47,034 bases of DNA from JBBDXS01 sp964418365 (GTDB taxonomy: Bacteria > Chloroflexota > Dehalococcoidia > DSTF01 > RBG-16-68-14), in assembly GCA_964418365.1 (NCBI GenBank), contig CAYQLM010000013.1:1-47034 (forward strand), in the 5' to 3' direction. Numbering within the stretch: the stretch's first letter is position 1; every line of letters begins with the position of its first letter. A model generated the notes under the pieces. That model did no database searches. It saw only the letters and a program-made list of their open reading frames with translations, and had not been told where the DNA came from. Of the stretch, positions 15,851 through 23,388 are shown in pieces. Position numbers and translations under genes: made by a program.

Positions 15851-16855
15851 ATGGCGAAGGCGAAGAGCGGTACGTTCACGATCGCGGCGGTGCAGGCCGC
15901 GCCCGTCTTCCTCGACCGGGAGGCGACCATCGACAAGGCCTGCTCGCTCATCGCGGAGGCGGCGAAGGCCGGCGCCCGGCTGGTCGTCTTCCCAGAGGCC
16001 TTCGTGCCAACCTACCCCGACTGGGTCTGGGCCCTGCCGCCCGCCGAGCTGGGCCTCCAAAACCAGCTCTATGCCGAGCTGCTCGCGAACTCAGTCGACG
16101 TGCCGAGCGACGCCACCAGGCGGCTCTCCGAGGCAGCCCGCAAGGCGAAGGCCGTCGTCGTGATGGGCATCAACGAGCGCAACGTCGAAGCCAGCGGCAC
16201 GTCGCTGTATAACTCTCTCCTCTATATCGATGCCCAGGGCGAGATCATGGGCGTGCATCGCAAGCTCGTCCCCACCAACGCCGAGCGGCTCGTCTGGGCG
16301 CCCGGCGACGGTTCGACGCTCCAAGTGTTCGATACACCACTGGGGAAGGTCGGCGGCCTGATCTGCTGGGAGAACTACATGCCGCTGGCCCGCTACGCCA
16401 TGTACGCCTGGGGCACGCAGATCTACCTGGCCCCCACCTGGGACCGCGGCCAGACGTGGACCGCCACGCTCCAGCACATCGCAAAGGAGGGGCGCTGTTA
16501 CGTCGTCGGCTGCTGCATCGCCATGCGGAAGGACGACATCCCCGACCGCTACGACTTCAAGTCGCGCTTCTACGAGAAAGCCGGCGAGTGGATCAACATC
16601 GGCGACAGCGCAATCGTCGCGCCGGGCGGCGACTTCATTGCCGGGCCCGTCCGCATGAAGGAAGAGATACTGTACGCGGAGGTCGACCCGGCCCAGATCG
16701 ACGGCTCTCGCTACATCTTCGACGTGGCCGGCCACTACAGCAGGCCAGATGTCTTCGAGCTGACAGTCCATCAGGAGCGGCGGCCCATCATCTCGACGAA
16801 CGGAGCGAACGCCAGGTCCGCGCCAAAACTGCCTTCGAAGCGAGCTCGCCGTTAG
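15851..16855 (+). CDS. Nitrilase (carbon-nitrogen hydrolase, branch 1)
   Basis: 334 residues. The nitrilase triad is visible: Glu49 in VFPEAFVPTYPD, Lys138 in HRKLVPT and Cys172 in GLICWENYMPL. The CWEN context is that of true nitrilases, which convert a nitrile to the acid and ammonia; substrate cannot be told from sequence. Start ATG 15851 lies 8 nt after a -10 element and has no Shine-Dalgarno site. The C-terminal 45 residues have a diverged second copy 760 bp downstream (17484-17618), showing that the 3' end was exchanged or duplicated. Confidence 0.9.
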   Translation: MAKAKSGTFTIAAVQAAPVFLDREATIDKACSLIAEAAKAGARLVVFPEAFVPTYPDWVWALPPAELGLQNQLYAELLANSVDVPSDATRRLSEAARKAKAVVVMGINERNVEASGTSLYNSLLYIDAQGEIMGVHRKLVPTNAERLVWAPGDGSTLQVFDTPLGKVGGLICWENYMPLARYAMYAWGTQIYLAPTWDRGQTWTATLQHIAKEGRCYVVGCCIAMRKDDIPDRYDFKSRFYEKAGEWINIGDSAIVAPGGDFIAGPVRMKEEILYAEVDPAQIDGSRYIFDVAGHYSRPDVFELTVHQERRPIISTNGANARSAPKLPSKRARR

Positions 16856-16894
16856 CGTCTCGCCGGTTCACCCTTAGTTCTGTACCTTGGCTTC

Positions 16895-17446
16895 GTGACG
16901 CATCGCATTCACATTACGGGCGGACCCGGAAGCGGGAAGACTACGGCGGCATGCCGCATCGCTAGTGGGCTGAGTGTGCCCTTCTATGAATTGGATCAGA
17001 TTCTGATCGATTCGGGCGGAGACATGGCACGCCTCCGCCGAGAAGATCGGGCAGGCATTGTGGCAGACCAAGGCGCTTGGGTGAGTGAAGGCGCGTTCTT
17101 CGACTGGGCGCGACCGCTTCTCGAACGGGCGGAGTTGGTGGTGTGGCTGGATCTGCCGTGGCGGGTTGCGTGCTATCGCATCCTTGTGAGGTACCTCAAG
17201 GCCGAGCTGGCAAGAGAGAACCAGCACCCCGGGTTGAGGCGACTCAGAAGGTTCTGGACGTGGAGCTACCGATACTACCACGACACTCATCCTCACACGC
17301 TAAACCCGGAGGGCGTACCCCTTACTCGCGCACGTGCCGTCGAAGAGTTGAGCCGATATGAACAGAAGCTGGTCGTCTGCCAGTCGAAGCGCGCCGTCGA
17401 TCTGCTGGTGACCGAGCAACTGGGAAAAACGACGATCAACACGTGA
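16895..17446 (+). CDS. P-loop adenylate-kinase-like protein (topology-modulation/FlaR type)
   Basis: 183 residues, GTG start. Walker A ITGGPGSGKTTAACRIA is at residues 7-23; VPFYELDQIL and ELVVWLDLPWRVACYRILVR follow, as in the small kinases annotated DNA topology modulation protein or FlaR. Substrate is unknown. It is less GC-rich than the neighbours and sits exactly between the intact nitrilase gene and a detached nitrilase tail, so it was probably brought in by recombination. Confidence 0.75.
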   Translation: MTHRIHITGGPGSGKTTAACRIASGLSVPFYELDQILIDSGGDMARLRREDRAGIVADQGAWVSEGAFFDWARPLLERAELVVWLDLPWRVACYRILVRYLKAELARENQHPGLRRLRRFWTWSYRYYHDTHPHTLNPEGVPLTRARAVEELSRYEQKLVVCQSKRAVDLLVTEQLGKTTINT

Positions 17447-17483
17447 AGTGCGCGACTACATTTGGTATCGCACCCAGACTCGC

Positions 17484-17618
17484 GTAGCCGGGCACTACAA
17501 CCGGCCGGACGTCTTCGAGCTGATCGTCCACCAGGAGCCGCGGCCGGTGATTCAGCAGAACCGCGCGCAGGCGAAGCCATTGCCGCCTACGCCGAAGCGA
17601 GCGGCCCGAAAGCGCTGA
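17484..17618 (+). pseudogene. Detached C-terminal fragment of a nitrilase gene
   Basis: The frame reads VAGHYNRPDVFELIVHQEPR and continues to a basic end and TGA. It aligns to the last 45 codons of the intact nitrilase (from 16724), with differences at many codons and in the final basic tail. No start or upstream part is present. It is probably the original nitrilase 3' end, cut off when the kinase and an alternative tail were inserted. Confidence 0.85.
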
Positions 17619-17670
17619 GCCAGCCTGCGACTAGCGACGGGCGACCGGCGACCAGTATGATGCCCTCGCC

Positions 17671-18180
17671 ATGATGATCGCTGTGATCGGAGGCGATAGT
17701 AGCGCGCCGCAGGTGCTGCTTCCCCAGGCCGAGGCCGTCGGGCGCGAGATCGCCGAGCGCGGGCACGTGCTCATCTGCGGTGGCCGGGGCGGCGTGATGG
17801 AGGCGGCCTGTCGCGGCGCAAGTAGCGCCGGCGGCCACACGATCGGCATCCTGCCCGGCCCCGACCGGAGGGACGCGAACGCCTGTGTGGAGTTCCCTAT
17901 CGTCACGAACCTGGGCGCGGCCCGCAACGTGGTCGTCGTCCTCTCCGCCGACGCCGTGATCGCCATCGACGGCTCCGACGGCACGCTCTCCGAGATCGCG
18001 CTGGCGTTGGGCTATGGCAAGCCGATCATAGGCCTTCAGACCTGGCACATCAGCGACGCCGCCGGCGTGGAGGATGCGCGGGTCGTTCGCGCGAAGACTC
18101 CGAAAGAGGCCGTCGAGCTGGCGATCTCCGCGGTCGAGGGCGCCGGGCCGGCAGCAGGAGTGGTCGCGCATGATCGATAA
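17671..18180 (+). CDS. LOG-family / TIGR00725-type nucleotide-binding protein
   Basis: 169 residues. Rossmann-like LOG features: MIAVIGGDSSAPQ at the start, GHVLICGGRGGVMEAACRGA, and AIDGSDGTLSEIALALGYGK, corresponding to the GGGxxGxMG and PGGxGTxxE regions of lysine-decarboxylase-like LOG proteins in a variant form. LOG enzymes cleave nucleoside 5'-monophosphates (cytokinin activation in plants); the bacterial role of this subgroup is not known. TATGAT at 17656-17661 lies 9 nt before the ATG, another leaderless candidate. Its stop overlaps the start of the thioesterase gene by 11 nt. Confidence 0.8.
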   Translation: MMIAVIGGDSSAPQVLLPQAEAVGREIAERGHVLICGGRGGVMEAACRGASSAGGHTIGILPGPDRRDANACVEFPIVTNLGAARNVVVVLSADAVIAIDGSDGTLSEIALALGYGKPIIGLQTWHISDAAGVEDARVVRAKTPKEAVELAISAVEGAGPAAGVVAHDR

Positions 18181-18709
18181 CGGACAGCCCGTCGAGGAGC
18201 TGCGCGCCGCTGTCGAGAGCCTCTCCGAGGAGCGGGCGAGGACGCTGCTGGGCTGGCTGCGCGTGATGCGTCGCCAGCAGGCCGGCGCGCCGCTGCCAAC
18301 GCCGCAGTCCGCCTCAGGCGGAGAGAGCGTCGGGCCGCTGGGCGACCTGCTGGGCATCGTCACCGAGCGTCGCGGAGCCGGGAGCTCGCGGCTGCGGCTC
18401 GTGGTCGACCCGGCGTGGCACAACCCGAACGGCGTGCTCCACGGCGGCGTGATCTATACCCTGATCGACTACAGCATGGGCGGGGCGATTCAGCCGAACC
18501 TGCCCGAAGGCGAGCACTGCGCGACGATCGAGGTGAAGGTGAACTATCTTTCGGCCGTGCGCGAGGGAACGCTCTGGGCTGAGACCACGGTGGTCAAGCA
18601 GGGGCGGAACATCGCGTTCACGGAGACGAAGGTGTGGGACCACAATGCCCGGCTGGTGGCGACGGCGAGCGGATCGATGTTCGTGTTCCACCAGGATGAG
18701 ATTGAGTGA
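18170..18709 (+). CDS. PaaI-type hotdog-fold thioesterase
   Basis: 179 residues from ATG 18170, preferred because AGGAG lies about 9 nt upstream and the ATG overlaps the LOG gene. The C-terminal 120 residues are a hotdog domain with the PaaI motif NPNGVLHGGVIYTLIDYSMG, where the Asp/Gly region is catalytic, and ATIEVKVNYLSAVREGTLWA. PaaI-like enzymes hydrolyse acyl- or phenylacetyl-CoA thioesters. The N-terminal 50 residues are a helical extension. Confidence 0.85.
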   Translation: MIDNGQPVEELRAAVESLSEERARTLLGWLRVMRRQQAGAPLPTPQSASGGESVGPLGDLLGIVTERRGAGSSRLRLVVDPAWHNPNGVLHGGVIYTLIDYSMGGAIQPNLPEGEHCATIEVKVNYLSAVREGTLWAETTVVKQGRNIAFTETKVWDHNARLVATASGSMFVFHQDEIE

Positions 18710-18744
18710 GGGTGGTGGGGGCCCTCACCGCCCCAACGCCTCTT

Positions 18745-18795
18745 CGGCGACGGCCTGCGGCCGTCAGGGCGCAGCTAAAGCTACGCCCCTACGAC
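18745..18795. repeat. Intergenic REP-like hairpins
   Basis: Contains GACGGCCTGCGGCCGTC and a second imperfect hairpin (GGGCGCAGCTAAAGCTACGCCC). These are short palindromes of the dispersed intergenic type, located between the thioesterase gene and eno. GAGAGG just after them serves as the eno ribosome binding site. Confidence 0.55.
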
Positions 18796-18815
18796 CCTGG
18801 GAGAGGTAGGTCTCG

Positions 18816-20108
18816 ATGAACAAGATCGCTTCCGTTCACGCGCGCGAGATCCTCGATTCACGAGGGAACCCGACGTTGGAAGTAGACGTAACGTTGGAGG
18901 GCGGCGCGCTGGGACGCGCGGCGGTGCCCTCGGGCGCGAGCACTGGCGCGTACGAGGCGCTGGAGCTGCGCGACGGCGACGAGCGGCGCTACGGCGGCAA
19001 GGGCGTACTGAAGGCCGTCGGGAACGTGAACGGCGAGATCGCCTCGGCAGTCAAGGGCATGGCCGCCGACGAGCAGGAGGCGCTCGACCGCAAGCTGATC
19101 GCGCTGGACGGCACGAAGGGCAAATCGCGCCTCGGGGCGAACGCGATCCTGGGCGTTTCGCTCGCCGTGGCCCACGCTGCGGCGGCGGCTCGAGGCGAGC
19201 CGCTGTATCGCTACCTGGCGCGCTTCGCTGCGCCGGACGGCGCGCCCGGGCCGCTGCCGGTTCCGATGTGCAACATCCTCAACGGCGGCAAGCACGCCGA
19301 GGGCTCGACAGACTTCCAGGAGTTCATGGTGATGCCGCTCGGCGCGCCGACCTTCGCCGAAGGGCTGCGGATGGCGGCCGAGGTCTACCACGCGCTGGGC
19401 AAGCTCATCCACGATCGCGGCCTGCCGACCACCGTCGGCGACGAGGGCGGATTCGCGCCGCCCGGCCTCACGAACGACGAAGCGATCGAGCTGGTCGCGC
19501 AGGCGATCGAGACCGCGGGCTACCGCCCGGGCGATGACGTCGCCATCGCGCTCGACCCGGCGACGAGCGAGCTCTACAAGAAGGGCTCGTACAGTTTGGA
19601 ACGCGAAGGGAAGACGCTCTCGTCCGATGAGCTGGCGGCGCTCTGGGAGCGCTGGTGCGGCACATACCCCATCGTGAGCATCGAGGACGGCATGGCGGAG
19701 GACGACTGGGCGGGCTGGTCGGCGCTGACGAAACGTCTCGGGGGCAGCGTGCAGCTCGTTGGCGACGATGTGTTCGTGACCAACACGGAGCGTATGGCGA
19801 GGGGCATCCGCGAAGGGTCGGCCAACGCGGTGCTGATCAAGCTGAACCAGATCGGCACGCTGACGGAGACGCTGGAGGCGATCGAGCTGGCGCGCAAGGG
19901 CGGCTGGGCATCGGTGATCAGCCATCGGAGCGGCGAGACGGAGGACACGACGATAGCCGACCTCGCCGTCGCGACGGGTGTGGGGCAGATCAAGACGGGC
20001 GCGCCGGCCCGAGGGGAGCGCACGGCGAAGTACAATCGCCTGCTGCGCATCGAGGAGGAGCTGGGCGCCTCGGCGCGCTACGCGGGCCGGGCAGCGCTGT
20101 CTCGCTAG
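18816..20108 (+). CDS. eno: Enolase
   Basis: 430 residues, full length. Hallmarks in order: AREILDSRGNPTLEVDV, the mobile loop PSGASTGAYEALELRD, NGGKHAEGSTDFQEFM, GDEGGFAPP, SIEDGMAEDDW (metal ligand), VGDDVFVTN (metal ligand), and the C-terminal SHRSGETEDTTIADLAV. It dehydrates 2-phosphoglycerate to phosphoenolpyruvate. The sequence HAEGSTD replaces the more common HADNxVD, a mild variation. Gene ends at TAG and is followed by a separate small transcription unit. Confidence 0.98.
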   Translation: MNKIASVHAREILDSRGNPTLEVDVTLEGGALGRAAVPSGASTGAYEALELRDGDERRYGGKGVLKAVGNVNGEIASAVKGMAADEQEALDRKLIALDGTKGKSRLGANAILGVSLAVAHAAAAARGEPLYRYLARFAAPDGAPGPLPVPMCNILNGGKHAEGSTDFQEFMVMPLGAPTFAEGLRMAAEVYHALGKLIHDRGLPTTVGDEGGFAPPGLTNDEAIELVAQAIETAGYRPGDDVAIALDPATSELYKKGSYSLEREGKTLSSDELAALWERWCGTYPIVSIEDGMAEDDWAGWSALTKRLGGSVQLVGDDVFVTNTERMARGIREGSANAVLIKLNQIGTLTETLEAIELARKGGWASVISHRSGETEDTTIADLAVATGVGQIKTGAPARGERTAKYNRLLRIEEELGASARYAGRAALSR

Positions 20109-20165
20109 AGCCGGCGAAGTTCTAGACTCCGCGCGTGAGCAGGTTCGCAGTACAATGGAGCTGCG

Positions 20166-20402
20166 ATGTTGACGGCATATATCACGGTCGCTATGGCGCG
20201 CGCTCGGTATCGAGTCATCGACGACAAGACGTACTTCGGCGAGATCCCGGGGCTAGCGGGCGTGTGGGCGAATGCGAAGTCGCTCGAGCAGTGCCGGGCC
20301 GAACTCCAGGAAGTCCTGGAGGACTGGCTTGTCGTAAAGCTTCGGGATGGCGATGCAATTCCGCGAATCGGTCGCGTACAGTTCTCGCGGAAGTCGGCCT
20401 GA
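20166..20402 (+). CDS. hicB: HicB-family antitoxin-like protein
   Basis: 78 residues with the HicB partial RNase-H fold pattern: ARYRVIDDKTYFGEIPGLAG, WANAKSLEQCRAELQEVLEDW and VVKLRDGDAIP. HicB normally neutralises the mRNA interferase HicA, encoded next to it. TACAAT (20151-20156) lies 9 nt before the ATG, so the mRNA is probably leaderless. The partner gene downstream is broken (20424-20514), leaving this as an orphan antitoxin. Confidence 0.85.
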   Translation: MLTAYITVAMARARYRVIDDKTYFGEIPGLAGVWANAKSLEQCRAELQEVLEDWLVVKLRDGDAIPRIGRVQFSRKSA

Positions 20403-20423
20403 ACGTTGGGGCCTGCCTGTCTA

Positions 20424-20514
20424 ATCCTCATAACAGCGACATTTCGGCTGGCGCTGCTTCGCGAGATCCTGCGGCAGGCGGATGTTAGCGAGGCCGATTG
20501 GTTGGCTGTCTGAG
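20424..20514 (+). pseudogene. hicA: hicA remnant, frameshifted C-terminal fragment
   Basis: Reading NPHNSDISAG and then, after a one-base shift at about 20454, LLREILRQADVSEADWLAV-stop gives the C-terminal end of a HicA toxin. No intact N-terminal part with the HicA glycine/histidine motif is found between here and hicB. The fragment is non-functional as a toxin if the sequence is correct. Confidence 0.6.
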
Positions 20515-20523
20515 GACTAAGCA

Positions 20524-20552
20524 TCGACGCCGCTTGACAGTGGTGGTATGAT
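20524..20552 (+). promoter_or_regulatory. Promoter of the candidate structured RNA
   Basis: Extended -10 TGGTATGAT (-10 at 20547-20552), with TCGACG (20524-20529) 17 bp upstream. A TTGACA at 20534-20539 is too close to this -10 to act as its -35. Predicted start about 20559. Confidence 0.5.
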
Positions 20553-20558
20553 CCGCCT

Positions 20559-20677
20559 GGGTAGGACGCCTCACCTCGAGAGGGGTGATGCTTTCTGCGG
20601 TGGAAGCGGGGCCACTGCGGGGGCGCTGCGCAAGGATTGCGGCTACGGGCCGGTCCTCACGGGCCGGCCCTGTTTTT
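20559..20677 (+). ncRNA. Candidate small structured RNA of unknown family
   Basis: Between a promoter-like element and an intrinsic terminator lies about 120 nt without a credible reading frame but with dense complementarity. Hairpin A: TCACCTC (20571-20577), loop GAGA (a GNRA tetraloop), GGGGTGA (20582-20588). Hairpin B: GCGGTGG (20597-20603) with CCACTGC (20612-20618). Hairpin C: CGCAA (20629-20633), loop GGA, TTGCG. The arms are closed by AGGAC (20563-20567) pairing with GTCCT (20653-20657). The closing stem's 3' strand sits in the terminator loop, so the two could form a pseudoknot or compete. It does not match SRP RNA, 6S RNA, tmRNA or riboswitch consensus sequences that I know. A trans-acting sRNA or an attenuator remnant are both possible. 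Confidence 0.5.
20647..20677 (+). terminator. Intrinsic terminator of the candidate RNA
   Basis: GGGCCGG (20647-20653) pairs with CCGGCCC (20664-20670), loop of 10 nt, followed by TGTTTTT. Confidence 0.75.
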
Positions 20678-20837
20678 AAGCGACAACTCGCGCGGGCATG
20701 CGCCTTCAGGTTTGCGCTCGCTGGTCGAAGCTTGAACTAGGATGCGAGGAGCGACGCGCCCCCGCATCGTGTTGCGAGGGCCCGGCGCCGTTTCCCCGCC
20801 ACCAGCCGACCCGGGTCCTCGCCCCGCCTCTCTTCTC

Positions 20838-20866
20838 TTGAGACCCCGTTCCGCTCTTCCTATAAT
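20838..20866 (+). promoter_or_regulatory. Promoter of tRNA-Ala
   Basis: TTGAGA (20838-20843), 17-bp spacer, consensus TATAAT (20861-20866). Start is predicted a few nt before the tRNA 5' end. Confidence 0.75.
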
Positions 20867-20874
20867 GACAGCGT

Positions 20875-20950
20875 GGGGATATAGCTCAATTGGGAGAGCG
20901 CTGCGTTCGCATCGCAGAGGTCGGGGGTTCGAATCCCCCTATCTCCACCA
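20875..20950 (+). tRNA. tRNA-Ala, anticodon CGC
   Basis: Complete cloverleaf: acceptor GGGGATA with TATCTCC, D-arm TAGCTCAATTGGGAGAGC, anticodon arm CTGCG-TTCGCAT-CGCAG, T-arm GGGGGTTCGAATCCCCC, discriminator A and encoded CCA (20948-20950). The acceptor stem has the G3:U70 wobble pair, the alanine identity element. It reads GCG codons. Confidence 0.98.
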
Positions 20951-20970
20951 ACGAGAACAGCATGCTGAGA

Positions 20971-21000
20971 AGGCCGGACGCGCGTCCGGCCTTTCGCTTT
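20971..21000 (+). terminator. Terminator after tRNA-Ala
   Basis: AGGCCGGACG-CG-CGTCCGGCCT is a strong hairpin followed by TTCGCTTTTC. Confidence 0.75.
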
Positions 21001-21178
21001 TCTTGCTAGCCCTGCTTCTGAAAGAACGGAAGCCGCACAGTGCGGACCGCGATCTGGTCCAGCACGGTTGGTGAATTGTCGATCGTCGTGTGCGCGGCCA
21101 ATCCGCGGTCAGCGCTCCAGCTTCTATGTTAGGCTGACGCTGGATAGAATGGTGGCACAGGCTCGCTGAGCCGCTCCG

Positions 21179-21898
21179 ATGACAACACCGCGAGATCCCT
21201 CCGACAGTCTCTCCACCTCGTCCCGCGTGCTCGTCGTAGACGATGACGAGCGTCTCCTACAGGCGCTGAAACGCGGCCTCTCTCTGCGCGGCTTCGACGT
21301 GGAGGTGGTGCAAGACGCCGGCCAGGCCCTGCCGTTTCTGCACGGACGCTGGCCGAACATGATCATCCTGGACATCATGATGCCGGGGATGGACGGCCTG
21401 GCCTTCTGTCAACTGGTGCGGCAGGTGGCGGCGATCCCGATCCTGATGCTGACCGCGCGCGACAGCGTACCCGATCGCGTGGCAGGGCTGGAGGCCGGCG
21501 CGGACGACTATCTGGTTAAGCCGTTCGATCTGGAGGAGCTTGTCGCTCGGATACGCGCGCTATTGCGCCGCGGCAAAGGTGTGGAGGCAGACAGGCGGCC
21601 GATACGCTACGCGGACCTCGTGCTGGACCCAAACGACTGGACCGCAACACGCGGCGCCGAGCCGTTGCAGCTCACGGCGAAGGAGTTCCATCTGCTCGAG
21701 CACTTCATGCGACACGCGGAGCAAGTCGTGTCGCGCGATGACATTCTCGCCGCTGTCTGGGGCAGCGAGTGGCTCGGTACGCGCTCGAACGTTGTCGATG
21801 TCCATCTGGCCAACCTGCGGCAAAAGCTGGAGGCGAACGGCGGCTCGCGTCTGCTCCAGACGGTGCGCTCGGTGGGGTATATGCTGAAGGAAAGCTAA
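21179..21898 (+). CDS. OmpR/PhoB-family response regulator
   Basis: 239 residues. Receiver domain (16-130) with the acidic pocket VVDDDERLL, phosphoacceptor Asp65 in MIILDIMMPGMDG, Thr in LMLTARD and Lys in YLVKPFD. The C-terminal winged helix (about 145-235) has QLTAKEFHLLEHFMRHAEQV, VVDVHLANLRQKLE and TVRSVGYML. It overlaps the sensor kinase gene as TAATG. TAGAAT at about 21146 is a possible -10. A likely target is the glycan operon, whose upstream region has 11-bp direct repeats. Confidence 0.95.
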   Translation: MTTPRDPSDSLSTSSRVLVVDDDERLLQALKRGLSLRGFDVEVVQDAGQALPFLHGRWPNMIILDIMMPGMDGLAFCQLVRQVAAIPILMLTARDSVPDRVAGLEAGADDYLVKPFDLEELVARIRALLRRGKGVEADRRPIRYADLVLDPNDWTATRGAEPLQLTAKEFHLLEHFMRHAEQVVSRDDILAAVWGSEWLGTRSNVVDVHLANLRQKLEANGGSRLLQTVRSVGYMLKES

Positions 21899-23271
21899 TG
21901 GCGCTGCGGCTACGGTTCACGCTCGTCTATCTCCTGCTCGCGGCGGTCGCGCTCGGCGGCTTCGCCGTCGTCGTCTACTTGATCGCCAGCAGCCGGATCT
22001 ACCAGAACTTGGACGACGGCATGACATCGCGCGCGCAGGCGATCACGGACGTGCTCGCGAACCCGTCGCCCGCCATGACCGATCAGGACATTACGGAGCG
22101 ACGTGAGGCGCTGAACCAGCAGGCTGCTCTCGGCACGGTGTTCGAGATTCGTGACGATACCGGTCGTATCTTGTACTCTTCTACTTCACGCGAAGTCCGC
22201 GGGCAGCTCCCGAGTCTCTCCGCTTCCACAGACAGCGCGCCGGCGTTCTCTACGCATAAGGTGCAGGGTAGCCGTCTGCGAGTGCTGACGATGCCGATCC
22301 TGAGCAACGGGCAACATGTGGGGATCCTGGAGGTCGCCCAACCGCTGAGCGAGACCGACGAGGCGCTGGACCAGATCCGCTATGTGTTCATCTTCGGCGG
22401 GCTGGTTGTGCTCGTGATCGCCAGCGGCTCCGCGTACTGGCTGGCCGGGCGCGCCCTCCTGCCGGTGCGGCGCGCATCGCGGCTCGCGCGGGACATCGAA
22501 CGCACGGCCGACTTCAGCCGCAGGCTGCCGGAGGGTGGCCCTGAAGATGAGATGGGCGAGCTGACGACAACGCTGAACGCGATGATCTCACGGGTGGAAC
22601 GCATGCTGCTCGCGCAACGCGCCTTCCTCGCCGACTCCTCGCACGAGCTGCGCCGGCCGCTGACTGTGCTGCGGACGAACATCGATGTCATGAAGAACCC
22701 GGCGCTGTCAGCCGAAGAGAGAAGCGCGTGCCTTGCCGAGATGAGCGTCGAGGCGGCGGGCATGAGCCGCCTCCTGTCAGATCTGCTCCTGCTGTCACGG
22801 GAGGTACCGCAGGCCATCGAGCAAGGTGCGGTGGATTACAGTGCGCTCTGCCAGCAGGCCATCGATAAGTTGGAGGCACAGGACAAGCAGCACGAGCTCA
22901 CATCGGTCGTGGAGCCGGAGCTATGCGTGAGCGGGGACCGCGAGCGGTTGGCGCAGATGCTGTGGAACGTGCTGGAGAATGCGGCGCAGTACACGCCTTC
23001 GGGCGGGAGGATCGACTTCCGGCTGGAGCGTCAGAACGGCTGCGCGCGTATCGAGCTGCATGACACAGGCGTCGGCATCCCCGGCGATGACCTGCCGCGC
23101 GTGTTCGAGCGCTTCTACCGAGGCGGTCCCGCGCGGATGCTGCGGACGGATGGTGTCGGCTTGGGGCTCGCTATCGTCAAGTACGTCGCGGAGGCGCACG
23201 GCGGTACTGTCGCGCTCTCCAGCCTGCCCGGCGAAGGGACGCAGATCACCATCGACGTGCCGGCGCTGTAA
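21898..23271 (+). CDS. Membrane sensor histidine kinase
   Basis: 457 residues from ATG 21898. Order: membrane helix at 8-30, an extracytoplasmic sensor region of about 130 residues, a second helix (about 163-183, VFIFGGLVVLVIASGSAYWL), HAMP, the HisKA box LADSSHELRRPLTVLRTNID with His249, then HATPase_c with N-box WNVLENAAQY, DTGVGIPGDDL and GVGLGLAIVKYVAEAHGG. Phosphorylates the partner response regulator encoded just upstream. The sensor domain is not recognised. An open frame continues upstream of this ATG but lies inside the regulator gene. Confidence 0.93.
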   Translation: MALRLRFTLVYLLLAAVALGGFAVVVYLIASSRIYQNLDDGMTSRAQAITDVLANPSPAMTDQDITERREALNQQAALGTVFEIRDDTGRILYSSTSREVRGQLPSLSASTDSAPAFSTHKVQGSRLRVLTMPILSNGQHVGILEVAQPLSETDEALDQIRYVFIFGGLVVLVIASGSAYWLAGRALLPVRRASRLARDIERTADFSRRLPEGGPEDEMGELTTTLNAMISRVERMLLAQRAFLADSSHELRRPLTVLRTNIDVMKNPALSAEERSACLAEMSVEAAGMSRLLSDLLLLSREVPQAIEQGAVDYSALCQQAIDKLEAQDKQHELTSVVEPELCVSGDRERLAQMLWNVLENAAQYTPSGGRIDFRLERQNGCARIELHDTGVGIPGDDLPRVFERFYRGGPARMLRTDGVGLGLAIVKYVAEAHGGTVALSSLPGEGTQITIDVPAL

Positions 23272-23364
23272 TTCGGCCTTCCTTAACCCACTCTTGCCTC
23301 CGTCTTCATCATTTCTTCATGCGCCGATGGGTGTGGCTGCCTAGCCTGCAATTGGAAGGCCGAA
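23272..23364 (+). promoter_or_regulatory. Regulatory region of the glycan operon
   Basis: TTCAT occurs at 23305-23309 and again at 23316-23320, an 11-bp period, within CTTCATCATTTCTTCATG. This is the direct-repeat geometry bound by OmpR-family regulators. An 11-bp inverted repeat (TTCGGCCTTCC 23272-23282 and GGAAGGCCGAA 23354-23364) encloses the region. Confidence 0.45.
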
Positions 23365-23388
23365 GCTGTTCGCGAGGAGGCTCGTTCC

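Noticed and set aside
20559..20677. SRP 4.5S RNA, 6S RNA or tmRNA at this position
   Set aside because: The SRP loop sequence GGAAGNAGC, the 6S open bubble and the tmRNA tag frame are not present; the fold is a set of short separate hairpins.
20742..21074. Open frame overlapping tRNA-Ala
   Set aside because: It runs through the tRNA, its promoter and its terminator; no Shine-Dalgarno site and no recognisable domain.
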